Positions 54,316 to 62,724 of a stretch of 64,000 nucleotides of DNA are shown piece by piece. Where the stretch lies: NCBI GenBank assembly GCA_964213355.1, contig CAXOVY010000008.1, positions 51,887 through 115,886 of the forward strand, given 5' to 3'. The position numbers were made by a program, and so were the translations under genes. The notes below the pieces were generated by a model. The model worked only from the letters and a program-made list of their open reading frames with translations, was not told the DNA's origin and made no database searches. Each line of letters opens with the position of its first letter. Position 1 is the stretch's first letter. Source of the stretch: JBAXAM01 sp964213355 (GTDB lineage Bacteria > Pseudomonadota > Gammaproteobacteria > UBA9339).

Positions 54316-55188
54316 CTATAACTCACTATGTTGTTGGTCTTGTATCAACTTAGCAGCCTCTTCTTTTTTTTGCTCCTGTTGTTCCTCAGAACTGCTGCGT
54401 AATAAGCTTACAACTAGGGCACTACTTGCACCCAAAATACCAGTAAATTTAGTTCCAACACCATAATTTATATCAAATAAATGATCTACCGCGTCTGTAT
54501 TGGCTTTTATTTCCTGCGCAGCTTTTATAGCTACTGTACAGCAATTATGGGAAAGAAGATCGTATCCTACCGCTATTTCACCATCCATAGCAGATTCAAC
54601 ATCAGCCCATTTATGGTTCATTGCCTTATTAATATTCCAGTCATACCGACTTAAATACTCTTCAGTTAAATCATTTTCGCTAAATATCAGCTCACATGAC
54701 ACAGCTTGTGTTTTGTAAGAAGGGTCTTCTCCCAAAAAGATACTTTCTCTATAGGCAGCTGTTTCTCCATTTCTTTTACCAAAACCATACGAATACTTAT
54801 ATTCCAAATTTAATACTCTTTCGCCGTGGTTTTCATTAGATCCCTTTCCTATGTCCCACGCTTGAACCATAAAGCAATGCCTAATTTTAGCATGACATTT
54901 CCCATCCAACCCGTGGTATGGAATAAAAGTACCGTCGTTTTTTACATTATTATAGATTTCGCTTGGAGCTTTACAAACATTTTGTCCTCCACCATTGTCA
55001 TTTCCTGATGATACTGACGTAGATGTAGATGGCCACGATTGTTTACTATCTATATCCTTAGTACAAAGGTATATACCCAGCTTTTTATTAGGGTTACTCC
55101 CTTTGTCCTCTTCAGCAAATGCAATACTCGATGACAAAAATAAACCAACAGCCAAAAAAACACCAGCTTTTAAAATACAATCTTGCAT
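54316..55188 (-). CDS. Secreted protein with HNCCTVA motif, paralogue 1
   Basis: The 290-residue protein starts with a signal peptide (ending AFA-EED) and a strong AGGAG site. It shares much of its length with the protein at 56692-57516: GIYLCTKD near the N-terminus, CKAPSEIYNN, then GKCHAKIRHCF (His104), SENDLTEEYL, NHKWADVESAMDGE and LLSHNCCTVAIKA (His214, Cys216, Cys217). A conserved His in an early strand and a later NC motif recall circularly permuted papain-fold enzymes (LRAT/PPPDE type). That is inference. The C-terminus has a short hydrophobic stretch and a Gln/Glu-rich tail. Confidence 0.75.
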   Translation of the reverse strand: MQDCILKAGVFLAVGLFLSSSIAFAEEDKGSNPNKKLGIYLCTKDIDSKQSWPSTSTSVSSGNDNGGGQNVCKAPSEIYNNVKNDGTFIPYHGLDGKCHAKIRHCFMVQAWDIGKGSNENHGERVLNLEYKYSYGFGKRNGETAAYRESIFLGEDPSYKTQAVSCELIFSENDLTEEYLSRYDWNINKAMNHKWADVESAMDGEIAVGYDLLSHNCCTVAIKAAQEIKANTDAVDHLFDINYGVGTKFTGILGASSALVVSLLRSSSEEQQEQKKEEAAKLIQDQQHSEL

Positions 55189-55301
55189 ATCTTGCTCCTT
55201 TATTCTATTTTAAATTTATGGATACATATCACCCATTTCTCGTATAATTAACTAAATGTGCATACTTACCCACCCACTGATAACCTAACACAAGCTTATA
55301 A

Positions 55302-55667
55302 TTACTCTGGCAATATAAGTGTCACAATCAATTTTTTTTCTCTATCAAAGTTAATTCCGGTATCTTCTTTATCATTGAACACCCAGAATCTTCGTTTTAC
55401 ATTGTCTGATGCCATGCTTTCTGCTTTCTTATACAACATAATAATTTCTTTAACCAAGGGATCATTATCACAAATCCTTATTTTATCATCACTTTCTTTG
55501 ACTATTTTATTACATTTTGTGTGTTTAATAATTTTTTCTGCTACATCTTCATAAACTAACAAATAATTATTTATCTTAATAATCCTGGGTTCTTTTACTT
55601 CATCCGCCCAGGCACAACAAGATATAAAAGACAATAATAACAAAAACAACAAATTTTTTTTCAACAT
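55302..55667 (-). CDS. Small exported protein of unknown function
   Basis: The 121-residue protein has a signal peptide (MLKKNLLFLLLLSFISC, ending AWA-DEV). The mature part is charged, with two cysteines (HTKCNK and RICDND) that could pair. The Met at 55667 is preferred: a GGGG site stands before it, and the longer frame adds ten residues before the signal peptide. It lies between the two HNCCTVA paralogues on the same strand. The family is unknown. Confidence 0.65.
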   Translation of the reverse strand: MLKKNLLFLLLLSFISCCAWADEVKEPRIIKINNYLLVYEDVAEKIIKHTKCNKIVKESDDKIRICDNDPLVKEIIMLYKKAESMASDNVKRRFWVFNDKEDTGINFDREKKLIVTLILPE

Positions 55668-56286
55668 ACTTACCCCCTCTTCTTTAAGACTAACCAAAGT
55701 TAAAAAGTTAACATCTTTTTAAATAATATCACTTTAGTAGCTATTTGAACAACAAAATTTGCAATTACTTGTCACATTTTTTAATATTAAAAAACATTAC
55801 TTAAAAATCATGCTGAATATTAAATTATACCATCGGTTAACATGGGTTGCTTTGGTAAAAAACAAAATAACACATCAATTGGAGCGCACACCCTATGAAA
55901 TACGATTAAATATGTCAAATAAAAATATTAGACAAAAAATGAATTTCAGTAGCTACATCCAAAATCAGTGCGTTACCTTGCTGGGTAAAGGGCTACAATG
56001 TTTTTGTACTCAATTTTAACAAACTCATCCCAGCATTTTTTCTTAAGATAACAATTACATCCCTGCAAAACCCACAACATACGTGCTACAACATATATAT
56101 AGCTGCGCTTACAGAAAAGCTACTAACAGTGATTTCAGCAGCTTCGAGGAATTAAACCCGAAGAAATTAAACTTAAGCAACTAGCTATTTTTGCCATATC
56201 GATCGTCATATGGTTTAAGGTGTACAATTAAATTTGTCACCGCGGGGGCCACCCGCTAGGTACTAGGTATTACGACAACGAACCAC

Positions 56287-56448
56287 TTAATGAGTATCCC
56301 ACATAGTTACCCAAGCAGCCCCAATCAATATTTTTCTTAAAACAGTTTTACCTTGTCTGTTGATGAAACTAAGTCGCTTTTTGTCTCCCGAAAAATATTC
56401 CCCTGATATTAATCCAGTACGAAGCATATCGTTTTGTCGTTGCATTAC
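56287..56448 (-). pseudogene. IS110-family transposase C-terminal remnant
   Basis: The frame reads TGLISGEYFSGDKKRLSFIN followed by RQGKTVLRKILIGAAW, the characteristic end region of IS110-type (Transposase_20) proteins, in which SGDK, the basic run, QGK and the AAW are conserved. It stops soon after. No start or N-terminal half is present, so it is a fragment of an old element. Confidence 0.7.
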
Positions 56449-56468
56449 TTGCGGTTTTTGATAAAAAT

Positions 56469-56505
56469 TTCAGCACAAGTAGCGTTTCTTGCTACTTGTG
56501 CTGAA
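56469..56505 (-). terminator. Perfect 15-base-pair hairpin, probable terminator
   Basis: TTCAGCACAAGTAGC pairs exactly with GCTACTTGTGCTGAA around a seven-base loop. On the minus strand it is followed by AATTTTTATC. It could end the transcript of the secreted protein at 56692-57516, 187 bases upstream on that strand. It might also be a leftover end of the adjacent IS110-like element. Confidence 0.6.
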
Positions 56506-56691
56506 CAGTTACTCTAATTTTACGATAACTATTTTTACTCAAAGTTAAGCTAGTGGATTACCTATCAGTATTTATACTTATAATTTCAGTATACACGTTT
56601 TTCATATCCTAGACTTATTGCCTATATCCCAAAATATTTCCGAATAATCAGCTTGGCAAACTTACCAGTTTAGTAAGTTAATTCTCTTTCT

Positions 56692-57516
56692 CTACTCTTT
56701 CTTTTCACTAAAAAATGTAACATTGAAAGACTTGCTACCAAGTACTCTAACAATAGTATCTACATCAAAGGTACCAATAATTTTAATTCCAATTCCATAA
56801 TTTATATCATACATATGTTCGATTGTATCAATATCTACTCCTATCTCCTTAACAGCTTTTATAGCTACTGTACAGCAATTATGAGAAAAAAGTGCATATC
56901 CAACTACTACTTCACCATCCATAACAGACACAGCATCAGCCCACTTATGATTTATTGCTGTATTATTCTCCTTATACCGCTCTAGATATTCTTCGGTTAA
57001 GTCATTTTCACTAAACACTGGTTCGCATGATATAGCCTGTTTCTTATAAGAAGGATCGCTTCCTGAAAATATACTTTCTGTATAAGTTGCTGGTTTTCCC
57101 TCTTTATCTACGCCAAAACCAAACGAATCAATAAATACCAAATTTAACATTTCTCTATTATCTATGTTATTTGAATCCTTGCCCATGTTTTCTCTTGCTA
57201 GAACTATAAAACAGTGTCTAAGCTTAGCTTGACATTTTCCATTTAAACCACGATATGGGATAAAAATACCATCGCTTTTTGTATTATTATAAATTTCACT
57301 TGGGACTTTACAATCATCTTGGTTGCTATCACGACTACCACCATCATAGCTTGAAGGTACATATGATAACGAACGTATACTATCTAAATCTTTAGTACAA
57401 AGATATATGCCCATTTTTCCATTTTCAGTAGCGAAAATGGTAACTGGCGATAAAAATAACCCAATAAAATAAAAGATTATAAATGTAACCTTGGCAATCA
57501 ATTTTTTTATATTCAT
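56692..57516 (-). CDS. Secreted protein with HNCCTVA motif, paralogue 2
   Basis: This is a 274-residue paralogue of the protein at 54316-55188, with the same order of motifs: signal peptide (ending IFA-TEN), GIYLCTKDLDS, CKVPSEIYNN, GKCQAKLRHCFIVLA, SENDLTEEYLERY, NHKWADAVSVMDGEV and LFSHNCCTVAIKA. It lacks the Gln-rich tail. GGAGG eight bases upstream sets the start at 57516. The conserved His and Cys would be the active residues if it is a papain-fold enzyme. A 48-residue gene and a double-glycine peptide gene lie upstream on the same strand. Confidence 0.75.
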   Translation of the reverse strand: MNIKKLIAKVTFIIFYFIGLFLSPVTIFATENGKMGIYLCTKDLDSIRSLSYVPSSYDGGSRDSNQDDCKVPSEIYNNTKSDGIFIPYRGLNGKCQAKLRHCFIVLARENMGKDSNNIDNREMLNLVFIDSFGFGVDKEGKPATYTESIFSGSDPSYKKQAISCEPVFSENDLTEEYLERYKENNTAINHKWADAVSVMDGEVVVGYALFSHNCCTVAIKAVKEIGVDIDTIEHMYDINYGIGIKIIGTFDVDTIVRVLGSKSFNVTFFSEKKE

Positions 57517-57585
57517 AAAATCATCCTCCATTCGTTCATAATTTAATTTTAAATAATTGTTATTCTGCAGTTCTTGCGGTGGGAC

Positions 57586-57732
57586 TTATGCCTCAAAATT
57601 TCTAGAAGCAATATCGTTAAAATAAGAGCTTCCTTCTATAAAGATGTTTTCAATAGGTCCACTGATCACTACTCCTAGGGTAATATTAATGTTGTAATCA
57701 AATTTTATTTCAGCCACATATGTTTTATTCAT
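57586..57732 (-). CDS. Small protein, 48 residues
   Basis: An ATG at 57732 is preceded by a good AGGAG site at eight bases. The frame gives 48 residues (MNKTYVAEIKFDYNINITLG at the start), mostly alternating hydrophobic and polar residues as in a beta sheet. It has no cysteine, leader or signal peptide. It follows the double-glycine peptide gene by 23 bases and may be expressed with it, for instance as an immunity or helper protein. I know no family. Confidence 0.55.
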   Translation of the reverse strand: MNKTYVAEIKFDYNINITLGVVISGPIENIFIEGSSYFNDIASRNFEA

Positions 57733-57755
57733 ATAATTTTCTCCTTTTAAAAAAG

Positions 57756-58031
57756 CTACGAAGTCAACCTATCTTTTAAGAAATAGGTTAAATTTAAGTT
57801 ATTGAAACAAAGTATTGGAACCTCAGACCTTTGTATATGATGAGAGTAGCAATTTGAAAATACGTAGCCCTCTTTATTAGCACATTCTGTAACACAGTTT
57901 TGTAACTGATCTTTTAATCCCACAAATATTTCATAAGTAAAACCAAGGGGATTTTGTGTTGGTGGACAACACCAACAAAAACAATAACCTCCACTTACTT
58001 GAGTAAGATCGGTTTTTAATTCATTAATCAT
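57756..58031 (-). CDS. Double-glycine-leader cysteine-rich peptide, second member
   Basis: The 91-residue protein begins with the 15-residue leader MINELKTDLTQVSGG. GGAGG eight bases upstream sets the ATG at 58031; the longer frame begins inside that site. The mature part starts YCFCWCCPPTQNPLG, then has single cysteines at QNCVTECANKEG, FSNC and ILCF, and ends in a hydrophobic/basic stretch. The leader fits the pattern L..(-8)D..(-5)Q..GG and matches the one at 10946-11248. The dense Cys cluster after GG suggests disulphides, metal binding or modification. No exporter is in the window. Confidence 0.75.
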   Translation of the reverse strand: MINELKTDLTQVSGGYCFCWCCPPTQNPLGFTYEIFVGLKDQLQNCVTECANKEGYVFSNCYSHHIQRSEVPILCFNNLNLTYFLKDRLTS

Positions 58032-58995
58032 AATAATTTCCTCCAAATAAGTTAATATAAAATTGTAGATGTAAACATAATATATTTATTATGCTTCTAT
58101 AATATAGAACACTTACTTTCATTTTTCTTCCGTATTTCCGTAAAAGTTTTACGGATGTTTTATAGTTTTTCCAGACTTTGTTGCATAAATTGATATTTTA
58201 GATAACAGTATAAGCTTATGGTACAAATTAGTTTTACGCTTCAAGAAACATCTCTCTTTTGTTCCAAGATAATTTGATTTACAGCTATCATTATTTCAGT
58301 ACATCAATCACTTTAATAATATCATCCGGAAAACTATTTATGCTTTTATCTGTAGCCAAATGTAAAGCAGTAATAATTCATGGGGTTGTCTAGGATTGCT
58401 TTTGGAAACAAATCTTGTTGTTTTAATGGCAAAATCAGATAACAAAAAATGTTTATATCCCCCGCATTTAGCAAGTGTAAGAATAAGTAATTTTTTAAAA
58501 GACTCACTATCAGTAATTGGCTTTAATTCATAACGTATTTAAATACGTGAAAGGAGTACTACGTTTGAGCTTAATGGCTTTAGATTAGAGTTCCAGAAAC
58601 CAAGTTTCACTACTACAAAATTTCAATCATATTGATCGATTAAATTCACAAAAATAATTTTTTTATCTATAAAATGTTCCTTATTTTTTAAAAAGAAAAC
58701 ATATTACAGCTATTTTTATAGTATAAACACCAATTGTTTTTTGTCTGACCTATAATTTCATCTAAGGAATATGGAATAAAGCTAATTCATAAAAAATTTT
58801 TATGATATTGCAAAATTTCATGTTACTATTCTAAAATATGCATTTTGTGCTCCATATGTGGAGTATACGTTCACATAACTTGATCACCTGTAAAAAAGGT
58901 GTTTTGTTTCAGAAAATTATTTAGCAAGTAAGAGCGTAATACCTATAACTTACCTCTAGAAAATGATTGCTAAAAGACAAATGGGGGCTCTTATT
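58032..58995. other. AT-rich gap with a palindrome and a possible gene remnant
   Basis: No intact gene is seen in about 960 bases. A perfect 16-base palindrome, ACGTATTTAAATACGT, lies at 58533-58548. On the minus strand a start-less frame of about 60 codons (around 58370-58545) contains protein-like residues (TLAKCGGYKHFLLSDFAIK) but matches nothing I know. The promoter of the gene at 58996 should be at the right edge. Confidence 0.5.
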
Positions 58996-59646
58996 ATGAA
59001 AACACTCATTGTTTATTTGTCAGGGGGCATTAAAAAAAATAATTCTATTTATGAAGGAAACGATGATGATCACTATTGGACATATAGAAATAAAACTTCC
59101 CTTGCCAAGATTATGCGAGAAAAAAATATTGAAATGGTTTATTTGGATCCTTCGGATAGGGCCGATGATCTAAATGATGTTCAGTCCTTGTTTGGTCGAG
59201 ATTTGCTACAAGTTTATTTAAGTGACTGTGTTTTGGTTGATGCTCGCGAGAAACGAGGCATAGGAATTGGGTATGAAATTGCTTTTGCGAATCAAAAAAA
59301 AATACCGGTAATCACTTGGTCACCTATAGGTTCATATTACCGTCCGAGTAGAATAACTTTTTTGAAACAGAGACTTAATAAATGGACACATCCATTTATT
59401 AATGCCCCAAGCCAGATAATTGTTGATGATATATGCCAAGTTGATACAGCAATAGATTTATTGCCAATTTTTCTAAAAGAACCGATTTCTTGTGGCGATT
59501 ATGCTTTACCTTATATACAACGTTACATTTCAGAACAACTACCTAAAGATGGCGTAATGATCAGAATAGTAAGAGAAAATACATCTCTTGCAAAACAAAT
59601 TGACCAGATAAGAGCCATCAAAATTTCCCGAAAAGAAGAGAGATAA
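58996..59646 (+). CDS. Nucleoside 2-deoxyribosyltransferase-like protein
   Basis: The 216-residue protein starts TLIVYLSGGIK, a first strand and loop as in nucleoside deoxyribosyltransferases, and later has LSDCVLVDAREKRGIGIGYE followed by IAFANQKKIPVI. The Asp and the Glu of GxGxE are the known substrate-binding and nucleophile residues of that fold. Related proteins also hydrolyse nucleotides. The ATG at 58996 is chosen over 58963 because the fold begins directly. It converges with the protease-kinase fusion gene. Confidence 0.7.
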   Translation: MKTLIVYLSGGIKKNNSIYEGNDDDHYWTYRNKTSLAKIMREKNIEMVYLDPSDRADDLNDVQSLFGRDLLQVYLSDCVLVDAREKRGIGIGYEIAFANQKKIPVITWSPIGSYYRPSRITFLKQRLNKWTHPFINAPSQIIVDDICQVDTAIDLLPIFLKEPISCGDYALPYIQRYISEQLPKDGVMIRIVRENTSLAKQIDQIRAIKISRKEER

Positions 59647-59720
59647 CCGTTGATAGTTTTTAATATACCATACAGTAAAGTTAAAACTATCCAAAAATTA
59701 AATATAAATTATATATTAAG

Positions 59721-61316
59721 TTAGTAACTTAATAAGCCCAAATATCGCTTAAATAATTGAAGAATATTATTTACGATGTACACATTTAGCTCTTTTTCTA
59801 ATAAACAAATTGTAGGCATAGTATCGCTTTTATCAAAAGCCATTCTTTTTTCTGCATCTTCAACATTATCGTCTGCTCTTATGAAAAGCGCACCCCCACA
59901 TTTATCGCATACATTGCTATTTTTAGGTGGAAAAGTTTCTAAATTGTAACTCCTGGCGCACATAGAACAAATTCTACGATTTATTAGCCTACGTATAGCT
60001 TCCCCGTCAGATATACTTATTACTATAACTACAAGATTGTTTTTCAGTCTATACCGATCTATAATTTCACATAAACAAGCGAATTGGAGTGTATTTCGTG
60101 GAAATCCATCAAGAATAAAACACTTTTTCTCTATAACAAGGTTTCGAATTTCTCTATCTAAAAGTTTAAAAACGACATCATTAGGGAGTAATGTTTTTTT
60201 TGCGAAACATCTATTTAATTTTATACCCAATTTTGTCTTTTCTTTAGCTATAGTACGACACATATCTCCTACTGAAACATGAGTATATCCATATTTATCT
60301 GCAAGCTCTTTAGACAAGGTTCCTTTACCAGCCCCTGATTTTCCCAACATAACAATATTTGGGATAGCTGAAACATCGCTAAACAAAGATAATAACCCAA
60401 CAACAGGAGAATCATAAAGTTGCATATCACCAAACTGAGCAAGTAAAGATAAATTTATAATTTTTTGGGTACCCCATTCATTCGTATCGTTTTCTTGTCT
60501 AAAATTAAACTGTAAATCAGGTCTAAATTGTTCCAATAAATAAATATGATGACCACGAAGTAATCTTGTTTGTTCCTCATACACAACCTCCGTATCAAAC
60601 AACCTTTGTGCAGCACGAATCAAATTTTCTATCGTTAATACCCCGCACGCTGCTTCATCTGTTTGGCGCAATAATGCTAGATTTTCTATATAAATCCTAT
60701 CTCCGTATACAATTCTTAGAGATCTTCTTATTTCATCAGGAATAAAATCTTCAGAAAGTATACTTCCTGATGGATCAATATATTGAATTCGTGATACTAT
60801 GTCATGTTCATCTAATCTAACAACCAAACCAACCCAATGGATATTATTAAGATTAACAGGAATTAATATCGTTCTTGCCCTCGGTTCCCTTTCTCGTGTC
60901 AAAACATGTTCCCTGTAACGAGATCTCTCTTCGCGTAATTGTTCTACAATTTGATCTCCCATATTATCCAATGGCGGCATTAAAACTGTTTCTGTTAAAT
61001 CTAACCCTACCTCTTGAGCTCGTAACAAAAGCAAAGTATTTACGTCTACATCATTATACTCATAGTGCATATTTACTCTATAAGCTATTTCTTCAATTCT
61101 TTCAGTTGAATTATAATTAACGGGTAACCCTATAGTATTGCTTCGTGATACTGTAAATAATGTTAATATTGCGCCTGTATCTTTTTTCTCTTCTTTAGAA
61201 TCACCTGATTTATCATCAGCAAATATAATAGAGGAATAGAGTAACATAAACAAAATATATATATTGCATAACCTACACAAAAACATTAAACATTTAAGCC
61301 TTAAAATCATGCTCAT
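59721..61316 (-). CDS. Exported CE-clan cysteine protease fused to adenylate kinase
   Basis: A 531-residue fusion. Residues 1-33 are a signal peptide or membrane anchor (ending IFA-DDK). Residues about 145-240 have the Ulp1/CE-clan pattern: HW (His160), YIDPSG (Asp181), then Gln218, five residues, Cys224-Gly, the spacing seen in SUMO and ubiquitin-like proteases. Residues about 318-531 are an adenylate kinase: P-loop GKSGAGKGT (325-333), LDGFPRN (402-408), a four-cysteine zinc lid (Cys450, 453, 470, 473), and the DNVEDAEKR region. A GGGTGA site lies before the ATG. I know no protein with this combination. Confidence 0.8.
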   Translation of the reverse strand: MSMILRLKCLMFLCRLCNIYILFMLLYSSIIFADDKSGDSKEEKKDTGAILTLFTVSRSNTIGLPVNYNSTERIEEIAYRVNMHYEYNDVDVNTLLLLRAQEVGLDLTETVLMPPLDNMGDQIVEQLREERSRYREHVLTREREPRARTILIPVNLNNIHWVGLVVRLDEHDIVSRIQYIDPSGSILSEDFIPDEIRRSLRIVYGDRIYIENLALLRQTDEAACGVLTIENLIRAAQRLFDTEVVYEEQTRLLRGHHIYLLEQFRPDLQFNFRQENDTNEWGTQKIINLSLLAQFGDMQLYDSPVVGLLSLFSDVSAIPNIVMLGKSGAGKGTLSKELADKYGYTHVSVGDMCRTIAKEKTKLGIKLNRCFAKKTLLPNDVVFKLLDREIRNLVIEKKCFILDGFPRNTLQFACLCEIIDRYRLKNNLVVIVISISDGEAIRRLINRRICSMCARSYNLETFPPKNSNVCDKCGGALFIRADDNVEDAEKRMAFDKSDTMPTICLLEKELNVYIVNNILQLFKRYLGLLSY

Positions 61317-61482
61317 ATTTTGTTCACCCTACTTTATATTGATAGTTATAGCTTATTAGCAAGATTTCTTTTGTAAAAGGAAACTTTAATAGATGAATTA
61401 AAATTGAACTGCTCTCATAATTTACAGTGATTTTTATAATGTCGTTTCCTCTGAATTTCAACATATATGAAATCTATAATGC

Positions 61483-62031
61483 TTAGATTTTAATAAAATT
61501 TTTTCGATAGAATTTTAGCTCTTCAATAGAGTTTTTAATATCTTGTAATGCCATATTTTGGTTGTTTTTTTTCAATTCTTTTTTTACATCAGAACGCCAC
61601 AACTGTGCCAAAATTCTTATCGTGCGAACATCTAAATTTCGGTAATAAAAAAACTGCTCAAGTTTTGGCATGTAACGTAACAGAAAATAACGATCTTTAT
61701 AAACAGAATCACCACACATAGGAGAGGACCCAGGCTTAACATATTTTTTTAAAAATTGAAGCGTTTGTTCTTCTGCTTCTTCCTCTTTTATACAACTTTG
61801 TAACACTCTATCAATTAGTCCAGTTTTAGTATGTTGTTCGATATTCCAAATGTCCATAGAATTTAATATCTTATTATCTTGATGTATTGCTAATACAGGA
61901 CCATATGCAAGAATATTCAGGTAATTATCTGTAACAATTGTTGCAATTTCGATAATACGATCTCGCTTCGCATTAAGTCCCGTCATCTCTAAATCAATCC
62001 AAACTAAATTTTTTATAGTTACTTTTGACAT
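61483..62031 (-). CDS. orn: Oligoribonuclease homologue, catalytic His replaced
   Basis: Orn degrades two- to five-base RNA and pGpG. The 182-residue protein aligns without gaps to the E. coli enzyme: VWIDLEMTGLN (Asp13, Glu15), DIWNIEQHTKTGL, CGDSVYKDRYFLLRYMPKLE (Asp113) and ALQDIKNSIEEL (Asp164). The catalytic His of the DEDDh set (E. coli His158) is Asn159 here. Activity may be lost or changed. The ATG at 62031 is used; an upstream TTG overlaps a GAGG. It is the last gene of a minus-strand operon. Confidence 0.85.
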   Translation of the reverse strand: MSKVTIKNLVWIDLEMTGLNAKRDRIIEIATIVTDNYLNILAYGPVLAIHQDNKILNSMDIWNIEQHTKTGLIDRVLQSCIKEEEAEEQTLQFLKKYVKPGSSPMCGDSVYKDRYFLLRYMPKLEQFFYYRNLDVRTIRILAQLWRSDVKKELKKNNQNMALQDIKNSIEELKFYRKNFIKI

Positions 62032-62064
62032 ACAATTTTTATATGGTATCAACAACCTCAGTAA

Positions 62065-62697
62065 TTAAATTTCATTCTGGTTTGATAAAGTTGTTTTGAG
62101 TTTAGCTATATTAACTCCGCCATTTCGCATTTTTACCTCCGCTGCTAATTTTACAGCGTTACATAAATCTCTAAGACATCTGTCATGATAACAATATTTA
62201 TCCATTTTAGTGTAAACCAATTTATATTCAATTTCTTGCCACGTATCAAACATAGCTAAATTATGTTGAATCTGTACTTCCAGTTGATCCAAAGCTTTAA
62301 CAAACTTAGCTTCTGTTGTTTGATTTGCTTCAAACTCATACCAAAGCAAATAAATTTCATTACCAATATTATTAGAAAGCATCATTTTGATTTTTTCTAT
62401 AGCTTTACGTTCTGAATTAAATTTGTTTTCCTTTCGCAACCCTTGTTCAAAAAAGGGAATATCTCCAGTTTCTGCTTCAACAATATCATGAACTATTATC
62501 ATTTTTAATACCTTTTCTAAATCAACATCATGTTCTAAATATTGATACAGTAATATCGCTAATAAAGACATTTGCCAACTATGTTCAGCTACACTTTCTT
62601 GTCTATTACTTGACAACCAGCTATGCCGCATTTCACATTTTAGGCGTTCAGCAAAACTTATAAACAATAAAATTTTTTCGATTATATCATTCTGCAT
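62065..62697 (-). CDS. HD-domain phosphohydrolase, HDDC2/YfbR-like
   Basis: The 210-residue protein has the HD-domain metal ligands in order: His39 (ESVAEHSWQMS), His70-Asp71 (MIIVHDIVEAETGDIP) and Asp137 (VKALDQLEVQIQHN). The VEAETGDI and the final DQLE are typical of the HDDC2/YfbR group, 5'-nucleotidases that remove phosphate from deoxynucleoside monophosphates. It lies 27 bases after the radical SAM gene and 33 before the Orn homologue. Confidence 0.88.
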   Translation of the reverse strand: MQNDIIEKILLFISFAERLKCEMRHSWLSSNRQESVAEHSWQMSLLAILLYQYLEHDVDLEKVLKMIIVHDIVEAETGDIPFFEQGLRKENKFNSERKAIEKIKMMLSNNIGNEIYLLWYEFEANQTTEAKFVKALDQLEVQIQHNLAMFDTWQEIEYKLVYTKMDKYCYHDRCLRDLCNAVKLAAEVKMRNGGVNIAKLKTTLSNQNEI

Positions 62698-62724
62698 AGC
62701 TAAACTCTCTTACCATAAAACCAG

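Larger units (their letters stand above)
55668..56691. other. Gap with an IS110 remnant and a strong hairpin
   Basis: This roughly 1 kb has no intact gene. It holds the transposase remnant at 56287-56448 and the hairpin at 56469-56505. A frame of 86 codons at 55759 has no good ribosome site and no protein-like pattern. The sequence CCGCGGGGGCCACCCGC near 56242 stands out by its high GC content, but I cannot assign it. Confidence 0.5.

Noticed and set aside
55759..56019. An 86-codon plus-strand frame
   Set aside because: It has no ribosome site, no recognisable motif and AT-driven composition; probably chance.
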